From an uncultured Acidovorax sp. (GTDB taxonomy: Bacteria > Pseudomonadota > Gammaproteobacteria > Burkholderiales > Burkholderiaceae_C), in the NCBI GenBank assembly GCA_913774625.1, contig CAJYHL010000069.1, positions 62,001 to 126,000 on the forward strand: a DNA stretch of 64,000 bases, read 5' to 3'. Of the stretch, positions 1-9,882 are shown piece after piece (position 1 is the first letter of the stretch; the number at the start of each line of letters is the position of its first letter). Made by a program: the position numbers and the translations under genes. Under the pieces are notes generated by a model, which did no database searches, was not told where the DNA came from, and saw only the letters and a program-made list of their open reading frames with translations.

Positions 1-111
1 CCTGCTGGAACTGGTTTGACTGCTGGTACTATTCCCACCACCAATATCACTTGGAGGTGCACGACCAGCGATACTACCAAGAGCAAGTACGTACCTAGCG
101 AGTGCCGCTGA
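1..111 (+). CDS. pilA: Type IV pilin PilA, C-terminal fragment
   Basis: The frame open from base 1 gives 36 residues ending NITWRCTTSDTTKSKYVPSECR and a TGA stop. This is the typical end of a type IVa major pilin: a Trp-x-Cys element and a second Cys two residues from the end, the pair that forms the D-region disulfide loop. The N-terminal methylation helix lies outside the window. It is followed by a strong terminator and then by a PglL/TfpO-type ligase, the usual order where the ligase glycosylates the neighbouring pilin. The pilin assignment is firm; a minor pilin cannot be excluded. Confidence 0.8.
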   Translation, partial: PAGTGLTAGTIPTTNITWRCTTSDTTKSKYVPSECR

Positions 112-129
112 TTTTTGCTGTATCCATTC

Positions 130-152
130 AAAAGGGGCTTCGGCCCCTTTTT
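130..152 (+). terminator. Rho-independent terminator after the pilin gene
   Basis: A perfect 9-bp stem AAAAGGGGC / GCCCCTTTT with a TTCG tetraloop (139-142) is followed by Ts, 18 bases after the pilin stop. It separates the highly expressed pilin transcript from the ligase gene and argues against a ligase start at the TTG at 115, which lies upstream of the hairpin. Confidence 0.9.
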
Positions 153-168
153 GTTTGTTAGGCTGAGC

Positions 169-1917
169 ATGCCTGCATATCAAGACATATCTCTGAAGCC
201 CGTTTGGATTCTTCTGGGGGGGCTGCTGCTGGGGTGTACCTGGCTGCTTCCCAATCATTACGAACCATGGACGGCCATGCCGTCGGATGCATGGGTGGCT
301 GCCTGGTTCTTCTGCCTGCTGCTATTCACCTGGTTCGTCGAACGGCGCCTTTCTGTCAGCATGCCTTGTGTGCTTTTTCTGGCGTGCTCCTTGATTCCCT
401 GGCTGCAATATTGGCTGGGCGTGCTCCCTTACTCCGGACAGGCATGGATCGGCTCCGCCTATGTTGCAGGGGCTGCCGTCGCGCTATGGCTCGGAACGGT
501 GTGGGGTGCCGGCAAGCGCGCGGAGATCGGGGATGCGATCTTTCTGGCCATCGGCATGGCATCTATTGCCTCGGTCGGCATCAACATATGTCAATGGCTC
601 AGTCTGGTCGAAGGCGAGTCCATGAGCACATGGGTGATGGCAGGCTCACCCATCAGGGCCATTTCCAACTTGGCCCAGCCTAATCAGACTGCGACCTTGC
701 TGGTATGGGGCATAGCGGCTCAACTGTGGGCGTTAGCAAGAAACAAGGTGCGGGAGCCTGTGGTCGTGCTCGCAACCATATGGCTGCTCTTCGGCATCAT
801 CCTGACGCAATCTCGCACAGGGATTCTCGAACTGGCTGCGCTGGTGTTCTTGCTGGTTTGGCACCGGAAGACCACCGGCATTCAAAAAAGGCTCGTCGTC
901 ACACTCGCCATGTGTGTTCTAGCCGCTTCTGTGCTGATGCTTTTGTGGCCCGCCATCAATGCGGCCCTTGGATTGGGTGACGAACTCGATACGCTGAAGC
1001 GCCTGGCAGGCGAGCCTCGACCCACCCAATGGATGATGCTGCTTCGTGGTGCTGCGCTGAACCCCTGGCTGGGGTATGGCTGGAACCAGGTGGTCGCAGC
1101 GCAGCTCGCTCTGGAAAAGACGCCTGCGGTGCTCGACCACATGCTGTTTGCCCAATCTCATAACGTCTTTATCGACCTGATCATCTGGTGTGGATTCCCT
1201 TTGGGCTTGCTTTTGGGGGCTGCTTTGCTCGCCTTCTCCCTGAAGTGTATTTCCCAGCGACTGGATGCTCAGATGCTGCCATTTTGCGTGGTATTCACGG
1301 CATTCGGTATTCACTCCTTGTTGGAATATCCGTTCCAGTATGCATATTTTCTATTCCCTGCCATGCTGTGCTTAGGGGTGCTGCATTCAAGTGTGGCGAG
1401 AAAAAGTCGGAGATCGTTTACGCGATGGGCCGTGGTGCCGCTGATCGTCACCTATTCAATAGTAGGCGGGGCCATCATTGTGGATGCTTTTCGGATGGAG
1501 GACTCATGGCGGGCTGTGAGGCTGCGAATTTCCGGAATATGGATATCGGAGGAGCAGGCGCGGCTACCTGAGATTCCCATGCTGTCCCACATGCGCCAGG
1601 TATTCATTGCGGAAAAGTATGAGCTGCGTGCCCCTATGCCTACACAGGACGTGGAATGGCTGAAGACGGTCGTGAATGTACTGCCGAGTTCGTTCAATAT
1701 GATGAAGCTGTCGGCCGCCCTTGCCATACAAGGCCGTCTGCATGAAAGCAGGCAATGGCAGGAAAAAATATGCAGGCTCGCCCCTCCCTCTCAGTGTCAG
1801 ACGATAGGGCAGCGCTGGAAGATGCTGGAAGGGCAGTTTCCAGAGCTTGCCAAGGTTCCATGGCCTACCGCTCCAGTTTCCGCTCAGCCAGCGGCGGAGG
1901 CAGCAGCTGAGAAATAG
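169..1917 (+). CDS. pglL: PglL/TfpO-family pilin O-oligosaccharyltransferase
   Basis: Polytopic inner-membrane protein of 582 aa, read from ATG 169 (MPAYQDIS). It has about ten hydrophobic segments. Residues 167-173 (NLAQPNQ) match the PglL_A-type Asn/Gln motif. A Wzy_C-like periplasmic loop contains [10 protein letters not shown] with the conserved His near residue 331. The C-terminal third is soluble (PglL_C-like). The family transfers lipid-linked glycans to Ser/Thr of pilins or other periplasmic proteins. Its position directly after the pilin gene points to TfpO-like modification of that pilin, which is inference. The last 34 bases overlap the convergent moaC. Confidence 0.85.
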   Translation: MPAYQDISLKPVWILLGGLLLGCTWLLPNHYEPWTAMPSDAWVAAWFFCLLLFTWFVERRLSVSMPCVLFLACSLIPWLQYWLGVLPYSGQAWIGSAYVAGAAVALWLGTVWGAGKRAEIGDAIFLAIGMASIASVGINICQWLSLVEGESMSTWVMAGSPIRAISNLAQPNQTATLLVWGIAAQLWALARNKVREPVVVLATIWLLFGIILTQSRTGILELAALVFLLVWHRKTTGIQKRLVVTLAMCVLAASVLMLLWPAINAALGLGDELDTLKRLAGEPRPTQWMMLLRGAALNPWLGYGWNQVVAAQLALEKTPAVLDHMLFAQSHNVFIDLIIWCGFPLGLLLGAALLAFSLKCISQRLDAQMLPFCVVFTAFGIHSLLEYPFQYAYFLFPAMLCLGVLHSSVARKSRRSFTRWAVVPLIVTYSIVGGAIIVDAFRMEDSWRAVRLRISGIWISEEQARLPEIPMLSHMRQVFIAEKYELRAPMPTQDVEWLKTVVNVLPSSFNMMKLSAALAIQGRLHESRQWQEKICRLAPPSQCQTIGQRWKMLEGQFPELAKVPWPTAPVSAQPAAEAAAEK

Positions 1918-2414
1918 GCGCTTTTCCCGCCAGTTTTGCTCACCACGGCAATCGACTGCATGACCATCCCCCGATCCACCGCCTTGCACATGTCATAGAT
2001 GGTCAGCAAGGCCACCTGTACCGCCGTCAGCGCTTCCATCTCGACCCCGGTCGGCCCCACGGTCTCCACGGTGGCGGTGCATTGAATACCGGGCGTGCCT
2101 TCGGATAGCACGGCGAATTCAACGGCGACCCGTGTCAGCGCCAGCGGATGGCAGAGCGGGATCAGGTCGCTGGTCTTCTTCGCAGCCATGATGCCGGCGA
2201 TGCGGGCGATGCCCAGCACGTCGCCCTTCTTGGCGGTACCCGATTCGATCAGGGCCAGGGTGGCGGGCTGCATCTCGATGCGGCCGCTGGCGACCGCAGT
2301 GCGGCGGGTGGCGGGCTTGGCGCCCACGTCCACCATATGGGCCTGGCCCTGCGCGTCGAAGTGGGTGAGGGGCGATGAAGAGAGTGAGGGGGCGGAGACG
2401 TTCTTGTCGCTCAT
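1884..2414 (-). CDS. moaC: Cyclic pyranopterin monophosphate synthase MoaC
   Basis: 176 aa, second step of molybdenum cofactor biosynthesis: conversion of the MoaA product to cyclic pyranopterin monophosphate. Family motifs are intact: LIPLCHPL (His89), [25 protein letters not shown] with Glu127, Asp141 and Lys144, matching catalytic residues of E. coli MoaC with a ~13-residue offset. The N-terminus is ~12 residues longer than in E. coli. It stands alone here, with no other moa gene beside it. Its 3' end overlaps the convergent pglL by 34 bp. Confidence 0.97.
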   Translation of the reverse strand: MSDKNVSAPSLSSSPLTHFDAQGQAHMVDVGAKPATRRTAVASGRIEMQPATLALIESGTAKKGDVLGIARIAGIMAAKKTSDLIPLCHPLALTRVAVEFAVLSEGTPGIQCTATVETVGPTGVEMEALTAVQVALLTIYDMCKAVDRGMVMQSIAVVSKTGGKSAYFSAAASAAG

Positions 2415-2634
2415 GGCTGGATGCTCGATGGGTCACAGGTGGTGGAGGGGAGACCGGCGGGATGGAGCAGAGGCCATCCACAGCGGCTGGCGCGGCGGAG
2501 ATGGCTCATCTGGCTTTGCCGCCGCCTGCAGGCCCCGCCAAGTGCGCTTCGGAGGCTGCCTTGCTGCGGGGAATGCTGCGGTGCCGCATCTGCCCGCCAC
2601 GAAACCAACCGCGGATCGGGGCATCATACGGCGC

Positions 2635-4410
2635 ATGCCTGCCTTCATCCGAGCCTGTCCACCGCCTGCCACCGCCGGGGTGCCGCAGGCGGATTCCCTG
2701 TTGTCCCCGTCCTGGCCCAATCGCAGGCCCGCCCCGCTGTGCCAGGCGCTGACGGCCTCTGTGCTGGCCGCTGCCCAGCTGACGGCTGCGCTGCCGGCTG
2801 CCGCGCAGGCGCCCGGCCAGGCTTCCACTTCGGCGCAGCGCGGCCTGCCTTCCATGGGCGACGGCGCCGACATGACGACCAGCGAGGAGCGCCGCCTGGG
2901 CGACCGCATCGTGCGGGAGCTTTACCGCGACCCGGACTACATCGACGATCCGGTGCTGACCGAGTACGTGCAGCACCTGTTCATGCAGCTGCTCAAGGCC
3001 TCCCGTGAACGCGGCGAGCTCTCGCCCGAGCTGGAGGAGCGCTTCGCCTGGGAGATCCTGCTGGGCCGCGACCGCACGGTCAACGCCTTCGCGCTGCCGG
3101 GGGGCTACTTCGGCGTGCATCTGGGGCTGGTGGCGGTGGTGTCCACGCGCGACGAGCTGGCCTCGGTGCTGGCGCACGAGCTCAGCCATGTCACGCAGCG
3201 CCACATCTCGCGCCTGATCGCGCAGCAGAGCAAGCAGACGCCGCTGGTGCTGGGCGCCATGGTGCTGGGTGCGCTGGCCGCCAGCAAGAATCCCGGCGCG
3301 GCGCAGGCGATGATGGTGGGCGGCCAGGCGCTGGCGGTGCAGAACCAGCTGAATTTCTCGCGCGACATGGAACGCGAGGCCGACCGGGTGGGCTACAGCA
3401 TCATGGCGCCGGCCGGCTTCGCACCCCAGGGCTTCGTCAGCATGTTCGACAAGCTGCAGCAGGCCAACCGCCTCAACGACAACGGCAGCTGGCCCTACCT
3501 GCGCAGCCATCCGCTGACCACGCAGCGCATCGCCGACATGCATTCGCGCGTGCCGCAGGGCACGCCGCCGGCGCCGCCGCCCACGCTGGAACATGCCATG
3601 GTGTCCGCGCGTGCCCGGGTGCTGATGCGTCCCGGCGTCGATGCCTGGCGCCAGTGGGAGGCCGAGCCGCGCGCGACAGGCTTCGCCTCGCGGCCAGCCC
3701 CGCAGCGTGCGGCCGGCTGGTATGCCGCTGTGCTGAGCGCCGTCCAGCTGCGCGACGTGGCGCTGGCGCGCGAAGGCCTGAAGAGCCTGGATGCCGTGGT
3801 CCAGGGCGATGCGGCCGCAGAACGGCAGGCACGCCTGCTGGCGGCCGAGGTCGATATGGCGGCCGGCGATGTGCGCTCCGCCGCGCAGCGGCTGGCTGCG
3901 GCGCCGGGTCCGGGTGCCGGCGCGGCTGCCCGGCCTCCGGCAGCGCCTTCTTCCGGGGCTGGTGGATCTTCAGGCGCGCTGTCGATCGCCGATCTGAACC
4001 GTCCGGAGCGCGGGGGCGCGGCGGTGGGTGCCGGTGCTTCGGTGGGCGCTTCGGGCGTCGGCCGTCCGGAACTGGTGCTGCGCACCCAGGCGCTTTTGCG
4101 GGCGGGGGCCGGCGCCGAGATGGTGGGCCCGCTGCAGACCTGGGTGGCGACCTATCCGCGCGATGCCGCCGTGTGGCAGCTGCTGTCGGCGGTCTGGCAG
4201 CAGCAGGGCGACATGCTGCGCTCGGTGCGGGCAGAGGCCGAGGCGCAGGCCGCGCGCTACGACTACCAGGCGGCGGTGGACCGCCTGCGGGCGGGGCAGG
4301 ACCTGTCGCGCAAGAGCACGGCAGCGGCCGACTACATCGAGGCGTCGATCATCGACACCCGCCTGCGCGACGTGCAGTCACTTCTGAAGGAACAGGCCGC
4401 CGAGCGCTGA
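2635..4410 (+). CDS. Periplasmic M48-family metalloprotease with TPR-like tail (BepA/YfgC-like)
   Basis: 591 aa from ATG 2635. A hydrophobic Ala-rich stretch at residues ~36-58 ending AAAQA looks like a signal peptide after an unusually long N-region, so the true start may be internal. The peptidase domain has HELSH at 181-185 and the third zinc ligand Glu246 within EREAD. The C-terminal half (from ~330) is Ala-rich helical, consistent with TPR repeats, interrupted by a low-complexity Gly/Ala/Pro linker (~425-475). Architecture fits BepA, which degrades or assists misfolded outer-membrane proteins. The tail overlaps the convergent membrane-protein gene by 33 bp. Confidence 0.85.
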   Translation: MPAFIRACPPPATAGVPQADSLLSPSWPNRRPAPLCQALTASVLAAAQLTAALPAAAQAPGQASTSAQRGLPSMGDGADMTTSEERRLGDRIVRELYRDPDYIDDPVLTEYVQHLFMQLLKASRERGELSPELEERFAWEILLGRDRTVNAFALPGGYFGVHLGLVAVVSTRDELASVLAHELSHVTQRHISRLIAQQSKQTPLVLGAMVLGALAASKNPGAAQAMMVGGQALAVQNQLNFSRDMEREADRVGYSIMAPAGFAPQGFVSMFDKLQQANRLNDNGSWPYLRSHPLTTQRIADMHSRVPQGTPPAPPPTLEHAMVSARARVLMRPGVDAWRQWEAEPRATGFASRPAPQRAAGWYAAVLSAVQLRDVALAREGLKSLDAVVQGDAAAERQARLLAAEVDMAAGDVRSAAQRLAAAPGPGAGAAARPPAAPSSGAGGSSGALSIADLNRPERGGAAVGAGASVGASGVGRPELVLRTQALLRAGAGAEMVGPLQTWVATYPRDAAVWQLLSAVWQQQGDMLRSVRAEAEAQAARYDYQAAVDRLRAGQDLSRKSTAAADYIEASIIDTRLRDVQSLLKEQAAER

Positions 4411-4734
4411 TTCGATGACCAGGCCTAGCAGCGAATAGATCAGCGAGCCGATCAGTGCCGCGCCGAAGCCATGCACCTGGAATCCGCTGCCCAGCACGCT
4501 GGCGGCGGCCCAGAACATGAGCGCGTTGATGACGAAGAGAAACAGGCCCACGGTGACGATGGTGACCGGCAGCGTCAGCACCACCAGCACCGGCCGCAGC
4601 ACCACGTTGAAGAGCCCGATGACGAAGGCCGCGAGCAGCGCCGACTGAAAGCTGCGCACTTCCACGCCGCTATAGATGTAGGCCACGCACAGCAGGGCGA
4701 CTGCGCTCAGCAGCCATTTGAGAAGCAGTTTCAT
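4378..4734 (-). CDS. Phage-holin-4-family small membrane protein
   Basis: 118 aa starting MKLLLKWLLS. Four hydrophobic helices fill most of the protein, with the family pattern of a conserved NVVLRPVL between helices 2 and 3. This is the widespread Phage_holin_4_2 (YvlD-like) family of unknown function, not a phage lysis gene: there is no phage context. Upstream in-frame codons would add an Arg-rich extension that does not look like a signal, so the ATG at 4734 is preferred. Convergent with the M48 protease gene with a 33-bp tail overlap. Confidence 0.85.
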   Translation of the reverse strand: MKLLLKWLLSAVALLCVAYIYSGVEVRSFQSALLAAFVIGLFNVVLRPVLVVLTLPVTIVTVGLFLFVINALMFWAAASVLGSGFQVHGFGAALIGSLIYSLLGLVIESALGGLFLQK

Positions 4735-4831
4735 GCGCGAAAGGATAGCAGCAGCCCGTGTCCCATGGGTGCTGGCACGACGGCGGCGCGGCCCGCTCAG
4801 GCGGCGTGGCAACGACGCGATCAATGAAATG

Positions 4832-4867
4832 AAAAAGGCCGCCACGCCGTTCGCACGGCGGGCGGCC
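4832..4867 (-). terminator. Terminator downstream of the 4921-5400 gene
   Basis: On the minus strand GGCCGCC CGCCGT, loop GCGA, ACGGCG A GGCGGCC (one bulged A) is followed by TTTTT. The 13-bp stem with T-run is a canonical intrinsic terminator, placed about 55 bases after the stop codon of the small membrane-anchored protein gene. Confidence 0.88.
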
Positions 4868-4920
4868 CTTGCGGGACGGTCTGGATCAGCGGTTCATTCG
4901 CCACCCGCGTGCTGGCAGCT

Positions 4921-5400
4921 TCATTCCGCCACCAGAAACAGCAGCGCGGCCAGGCTGGCCAGCGTGCCGGGCAGAGACCAGTTGCGCAGGGGTTTCTTCA
5001 CCACCACCACGGGTGCCGGGGCCGCCACTGCGGGCGCCATGGCTTCCTGTTTGGGGCGGCGGGCATCCACCACCTGGGCGTCGGCGCCGTGCTCGGCCTG
5101 CAGCTGGACCAGCAGATCGGGCAGCGGGCCCTTGGCCAGCACGGTCGAGACCTGGGCGCCGTGGGCGCGGAGCCCGGGCAGCAGCTGCGCGAAGAGCTTG
5201 TCGGCCCACTTGGCGCGCCAGTTCTCGCGCGCGCTGTGGCTCACCCATTTGCTGATGCGGTGCGTCATGCGCGGCGCGCAGGCGACCAGCACCCAGTGCA
5301 TGGCGGCCCCGCCATTCAGCGATTGCCGTGCCGACAGCGGGCGCAGGATGTGCTGCGCATGCGCGGCATCGTCCACGTACACGATGATCTTCTGGTTCAT
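4921..5400 (-). CDS. Uncharacterised membrane-anchored protein downstream of TerC
   Basis: 159 aa, family not recognised. The N-terminus (MNQKIIVYVDD...) reads as a beta strand followed by helix, and a second strand (HWVLVACAP) follows at ~36-44, giving a Rossmann/USP-like impression without a clear nucleotide motif. The middle is basic and amphipathic. The C-terminus has a Pro/Ala linker (APAVAAPAPVVVVKKP) and one hydrophobic anchor (SLPGTLASLAALLFLVA) at the very end, suggesting a tail-anchored cytoplasmic domain. It lies 140 bp after terC in the same orientation and ends with its own terminator, so cotranscription with terC is likely. Confidence 0.75.
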   Translation of the reverse strand: MNQKIIVYVDDAAHAQHILRPLSARQSLNGGAAMHWVLVACAPRMTHRISKWVSHSARENWRAKWADKLFAQLLPGLRAHGAQVSTVLAKGPLPDLLVQLQAEHGADAQVVDARRPKQEAMAPAVAAPAPVVVVKKPLRNWSLPGTLASLAALLFLVAE

Positions 5401-5540
5401 GGTAGGGCTCCTTGAGTTGTCGGACTGGCGGAATGGCAGGCTGAAGTCCCGAGTGTGTCCGGACTGCGGGCGCTGCCTGATGGGAACCCCTGCCGGCCCT
5501 CCGGGTTCCCGGCGGGCTGCGGCTGGCTGCGGCGGGGGGC

Positions 5541-6299
5541 TCAGTGGCCGATGGCAGCGCCCGCTTTGGCGCGGCGGGCGACGACGATCTTGCCGACGAC
5601 CAGCACCAGCAGCGCGCCGGCGATGTGCGCCGTCCAGTACAGGGTGTCGGAGATCACGGCCATGCCCTGCGCATCGAGGGTGCCCAGCTTGGGCGCCCAG
5701 GTCCAGCGGTCGGGGTTGACGAAGGCCGGGTCGGTGACCAGCATGCCGCCCGCGATCCAGCCCAGCAGCATGCCGCCCACCACGATGATGACGGGGAAGC
5801 GCTCCATGAGCTTGATGACCAGCTGGCTGCCCCAGACGATGATGGGGATGGAGATGAGCAGGCCCAGCACCACCAGCAGCAGCGAATGCTCGCCCGCGTT
5901 CTGCGCGGCGCCGGCGATGGCGATCACGTTGTCCACGCTCATCACCAGGTCGGCCACGATGATGGTCTTGATGGCGGCGAAGAGCTTGTCGCTGCCGGCC
6001 ACGTCGCCATGGCCTTCCTCGTCGGGGGCCAGCAGCTTGATGCCGATCCAGACCAGCAGGATGGCGCCGACGAACTTCAGGAACGGCAGGTTCAGCAGCG
6101 TCATGGCGAAGGCGATCAGCACCACGCGCAGCACGATGGCGCCGGCCGTACCCCAGACGATGCCCTTGGTGCGCTGCGCGGGCGGCAGCTTGCGGCAGGC
6201 CAGGGCGATGACCACCGCGTTGTCGCCACCCAGCAGGATGTCGATGATGATGATCTGGCCCAGCGCCACCCAGAACTCGGGTGAAGTCAAGAAGTCCAT
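5541..6299 (-). CDS. TerC-family integral membrane protein
   Basis: 252 aa from ATG 6299 (MDFLTSPEFW), preceded by a good ribosome site (GAGGGA). The two internally repeated family motifs with acidic residues in membrane are present: LLGGDNAVVIALACR near residue 22 and DLVMSVDNVIAIAG near 115. Seven or so membrane helices are visible, with a cytoplasmic acidic loop (APDEEGHGDV). TerC/Alx/YceF-type proteins act in Mn2+ efflux or metallation of exported proteins. The frame stays open upstream to 6491, but that extension is untypical and would sit within the riboswitch leader. Regulation by the upstream yybP-ykoY riboswitch supports a role in manganese homeostasis. Confidence 0.93.
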   Translation of the reverse strand: MDFLTSPEFWVALGQIIIIDILLGGDNAVVIALACRKLPPAQRTKGIVWGTAGAIVLRVVLIAFAMTLLNLPFLKFVGAILLVWIGIKLLAPDEEGHGDVAGSDKLFAAIKTIIVADLVMSVDNVIAIAGAAQNAGEHSLLLVVLGLLISIPIIVWGSQLVIKLMERFPVIIVVGGMLLGWIAGGMLVTDPAFVNPDRWTWAPKLGTLDAQGMAVISDTLYWTAHIAGALLVLVVGKIVVARRAKAGAAIGH

Positions 6300-6564
6300 A
6301 AATTCCCTCGAAAGATCGTTGAACCGACGAAAGGAAGGGCCCGTTGCTATTGACGGTATGCGAGTCCTTCCGGTGACCTGGAAAGCCTTGCGGCATTCCG
6401 TGAACGGGGCTTTGGCGGGGACTTCGATCGGGGCGTCACACCCGCTACGCAGGGTGCGGTGTGGGGGAGGTCGGCCTTGATCGGGCCCCATGAGGCCCCA
6501 TCAAAGGTCTTGCTCAGCCGGTGGCGATGGACGCCATGCCGGCCCGGGCCGCCGGAAGCTGGAA
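6300..6564 (-). other. Long leader between riboswitch aptamer and terC
   Basis: No protein gene is visible on either strand. The minus-strand RNA contains GGGCC/GGCCC (around 6486-6501) and other GC-rich pairings that could form the switching hairpin, but no hairpin with a T-run was found, so translational control or Rho-dependent control is as likely as intrinsic termination. Confidence 0.5.
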
Positions 6565-6658
6565 CGCTTCGTATTGACGACGGACCCGTCGAGCCCTTCC
6601 TCCGCAGGCCGCGCTGGCTGCGAGAGGACCGGGTCGGGAGCTACTCCCCTTCGAAGCG
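6565..6658 (-). ncRNA. yybP-ykoY (manganese) riboswitch aptamer upstream of terC
   Basis: On the minus strand the aptamer opens with P1 CGCTTCG (6658-6652), then the hallmark GGGGAGTAG loop (plus 6641-6649). Helix GACCC/GGGTC pairs 6635-6631 with 6587-6583. A distal hairpin is built from TCCTC/GAGGA and CGCAG/CTGCG. The second conserved loop CGTCAATACG leads into the closing CGAAGCG of P1 (6571-6565). All these helices pair as the family model requires. It lies 266 bases upstream of the terC start, so the leader is long; the expression platform was not identified with confidence. Mn2+ binding is known for the family. Confidence 0.9.
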
Positions 6659-6743
6659 CGCATTGGAACACAGGCGGCACGGGGCCGGCAAGCGAAGAAG
6701 GGGCTGCCGTGCCTGTGCATTCGAGCCATATCGGCTAGCCACC

Positions 6744-6772
6744 CTTGTATTGCCTTGGTCGCCTGCTATCAA
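6744..6772 (-). promoter_or_regulatory. Candidate promoter of the riboswitch-terC transcript
   Basis: Minus-strand TTGATA (6772-6767), 17-bp spacer, TACAAG (6749-6744). This would start transcription about 70 bases before the aptamer. The -35 element overlaps a copy of the dispersed CTATCAAAA repeat, so it may be coincidental. Confidence 0.35.
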
Positions 6773-6861
6773 AAATGAATCGATATGCGCTGCAGGGCCG
6801 ATGCGGACCAGCCAGATGGCGGATGCGGTGCAACGGTATGATCGGCCCCCTTCGCGCGTCC

Positions 6862-7320
6862 ATGGCCTTGTCGTCCTTGCCTTCCTGCCCCCCATCCTCC
6901 ACCGCTGCCCGCATCCACATCACCGACGTGGAGGCCGCCATCAACCACTGGCGCGGCCTGCGCCCGCCCGCGCATGCCGAGGGCGCGGCGCTGTGCGCGG
7001 AGCTGCTGGCGCTGGCCGAGGTCTATGCGCTGATGGTCTATCGCCACGAGGAGGAGATCGACGAGGCCGCCATGCCCTTCGCGGCGCAGCAGGCCTGGCT
7101 GGCCTGGTACGACACCACGCCCGACACGCCCTGCATCGCCATCTGCTCCACCAGCCAGGGCGACGAGCAGTGCAAGGGCTGCGGACGCAGCTTCGCCGAG
7201 GTGCAGCACTGGCTGGCGATGGGCCCCGTCGAAAAGCGCATGGTGTGGCGGCGCATCACGCAGGAAGGCACGGCCTGGCGTTTCACCCGCTATGCCGAGC
7301 GGGCCGCCGAGCGGCGCTGA
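6862..7320 (+). CDS. DUF3717/DUF1289 Cys-rich protein
   Basis: 152 aa. The N-terminal half (ITDVEAAINHWRGLRPP, residues ~20-36) is a DUF3717-like module. The C-terminal half carries the DUF1289 signature: TPCIAIC...QCKGCGRSFAEVQHW, with four Cys that probably bind a metal (zinc or Fe-S cluster), followed by W-R-RI. Function is unknown for both domains. ATG 6862 was chosen because the conserved part begins 20 residues later; ATG 6838 in the same frame is possible. It is followed after 41 bp by another small zinc-ribbon gene in the same direction. Confidence 0.75.
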   Translation: MALSSLPSCPPSSTAARIHITDVEAAINHWRGLRPPAHAEGAALCAELLALAEVYALMVYRHEEEIDEAAMPFAAQQAWLAWYDTTPDTPCIAICSTSQGDEQCKGCGRSFAEVQHWLAMGPVEKRMVWRRITQEGTAWRFTRYAERAAERR

Positions 7321-7361
7321 CGCCCGCTTCACAAGCGCACGCAACGACGACGACGACGGCC

Positions 7362-7667
7362 ATGCTGCGGCTCACCCAGGCTCCGAATGCCGCCATCGCC
7401 ATGCTGTGGAGCGATCTGCTGTGCGAGGCCGGCATGCCCGCGTCGGTGCAGCGCCTCTACCTGAACGCGGCGGCCGGCCACCTGCCGCCCGGCGAATGCC
7501 TGCCCGAGATCTGGCTGGAGCACGAGGAGCACGCCGAGCGCGCCCGCCAGCTGCTGGCCGAGCTGCAGAACCTGCCGCAGCGGCGCTGGCGCTGCCCGGC
7601 CTGCGGCGAAGAGGTGGAGGGCGGCTTCGAGCAGTGCTGGCAGTGTGGGGCGCTGATGCCTGCATAG
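7362..7667 (+). CDS. DUF2007-type small protein with C-terminal zinc ribbon
   Basis: 101 aa from ATG 7362. The N-terminal ~70 residues (LTQAPNAAIAMLWSDLLCEAGMPASV...) match the DUF2007 putative signal-transducing fold. The C-terminus WRCPACGEEVEGGFEQCWQCG holds two CxxC pairs, a zinc ribbon. Role unknown. Likely cotranscribed with the preceding DUF1289 gene (41-bp gap). A repeat-like CTATTTCAATAG hairpin lies in the 105-bp convergent gap to yaeQ. Confidence 0.75.
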   Translation: MLRLTQAPNAAIAMLWSDLLCEAGMPASVQRLYLNAAAGHLPPGECLPEIWLEHEEHAERARQLLAELQNLPQRRWRCPACGEEVEGGFEQCWQCGALMPA

Positions 7668-7772
7668 CGGGCAGCTCTCGCTTCCGCTTTTGCTTCTATT
7701 TCAATAGCGATCGGTGCAGATGCTGCAAGGGCTGGCGGCCCGTTCGACTTGTGACCGCCTGCCCGGGCCGGA

Positions 7773-8333
7773 TCACTTCCAGCGTACCGGCTCCACCTGC
7801 ACGCTGCCCAGGTTGCTGCTGAGCGTGAGGCCGCCTTCCTGCACCGTGGCCTGCAGCTGCATGCTGCGTTCGGCCAGAGCAGCCAGTTCCTGCGATGCCT
7901 CGGTCGGGATGCGCCAGACCTGCAGCTTGTCCTGCCGCGTGAGCTTGTTCTGGATGCCCTTCCACCAGATCTCGGCGGCATGGTTGAAGCAATAGACCAG
8001 CACCGCGTCGGCCTTGGACGAGGCCTTGGCCAGCGGCTTGTCTTCCGGCTGGCCGACTTCGATCCACAGGCGTTTGCGGCCGGTGAAGTCGGTGATGGAG
8101 ACGTCCGGGTCGTCCGGGTCCGACAGGCCCGCGCCGAAGGCCAGGGTGCCGTCGCCCTGGCACAGGGCCTGCAGCTGCCAGGCGTTGAGGGCCAGCGCGG
8201 CGAGGCGCACCATCATGCGCTCGTCGGTCTCGCTGGGGTGGCGTGCCAGGGTCAGCGCATGGTCGGCGTAGTAGCCGTGGTCGATGTCGGCGATGGCGAG
8301 GTTCGCCTTGAAGATGGTGGACTTGATGGCCAT
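7773..8333 (-). CDS. yaeQ: YaeQ family protein
   Basis: 186 aa beginning MAIKSTIFKANLAIADIDHGYYADHALTLARHPSETDERMM, the highly conserved YaeQ N-terminus. LWIEVGQPEDKPLAKAS and the Tyr-Cys-Phe region also match. YaeQ has a PD-(D/E)XK nuclease-like fold; in E. coli it was isolated as a suppressor linked to RfaH loss, and its biochemical role is unknown. ATG 8333 is preferred over GTG 8342. It sits after purB in the same orientation, separated from it by a strong terminator hairpin. Confidence 0.95.
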   Translation of the reverse strand: MAIKSTIFKANLAIADIDHGYYADHALTLARHPSETDERMMVRLAALALNAWQLQALCQGDGTLAFGAGLSDPDDPDVSITDFTGRKRLWIEVGQPEDKPLAKASSKADAVLVYCFNHAAEIWWKGIQNKLTRQDKLQVWRIPTEASQELAALAERSMQLQATVQEGGLTLSSNLGSVQVEPVRWK

Positions 8334-8350
8334 GCTTGGCACTCACTTGC

Positions 8351-8399
8351 TCATAAAACAATAGCTGCCAGCGCTTGACCCACAAGCGCTGGCAGCTAT
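8351..8399 (-). terminator. purB terminator formed by a long perfect inverted repeat
   Basis: A perfect 17-bp inverted repeat (8361-8377 with 8383-8399; arms ATAGCTGCCAGCGCTTG / CAAGCGCTGGCAGCTAT, 5-base loop) is followed on the minus strand by TGTTTTAT. It lies 19 bases after the purB stop and ends transcription before yaeQ. The sequence resembles short repeats dispersed in Comamonadaceae genomes. Confidence 0.85.
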
Positions 8400-8418
8400 C
8401 GGAGGTGAAAAATGTTGG

Positions 8419-9840
<1,422 letters not shown>

Positions 9841-9882
9841 CTAGAATCGGCGGCCCCCGTATCTGCCCTGTCCGGTCGCTCC

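Noticed and set aside
4378-4734. Prophage remnant suggested by a phage-holin family protein
   Set aside because: The family is widespread in chromosomes and no other phage gene, integrase or attachment repeat is nearby.
6300-6490. N-terminal extension of TerC starting at 6491
   Set aside because: The extension is Pro/Arg-rich without family similarity and would overlap the riboswitch leader; the ATG at 6299 has a good ribosome site and the conserved N-terminus.
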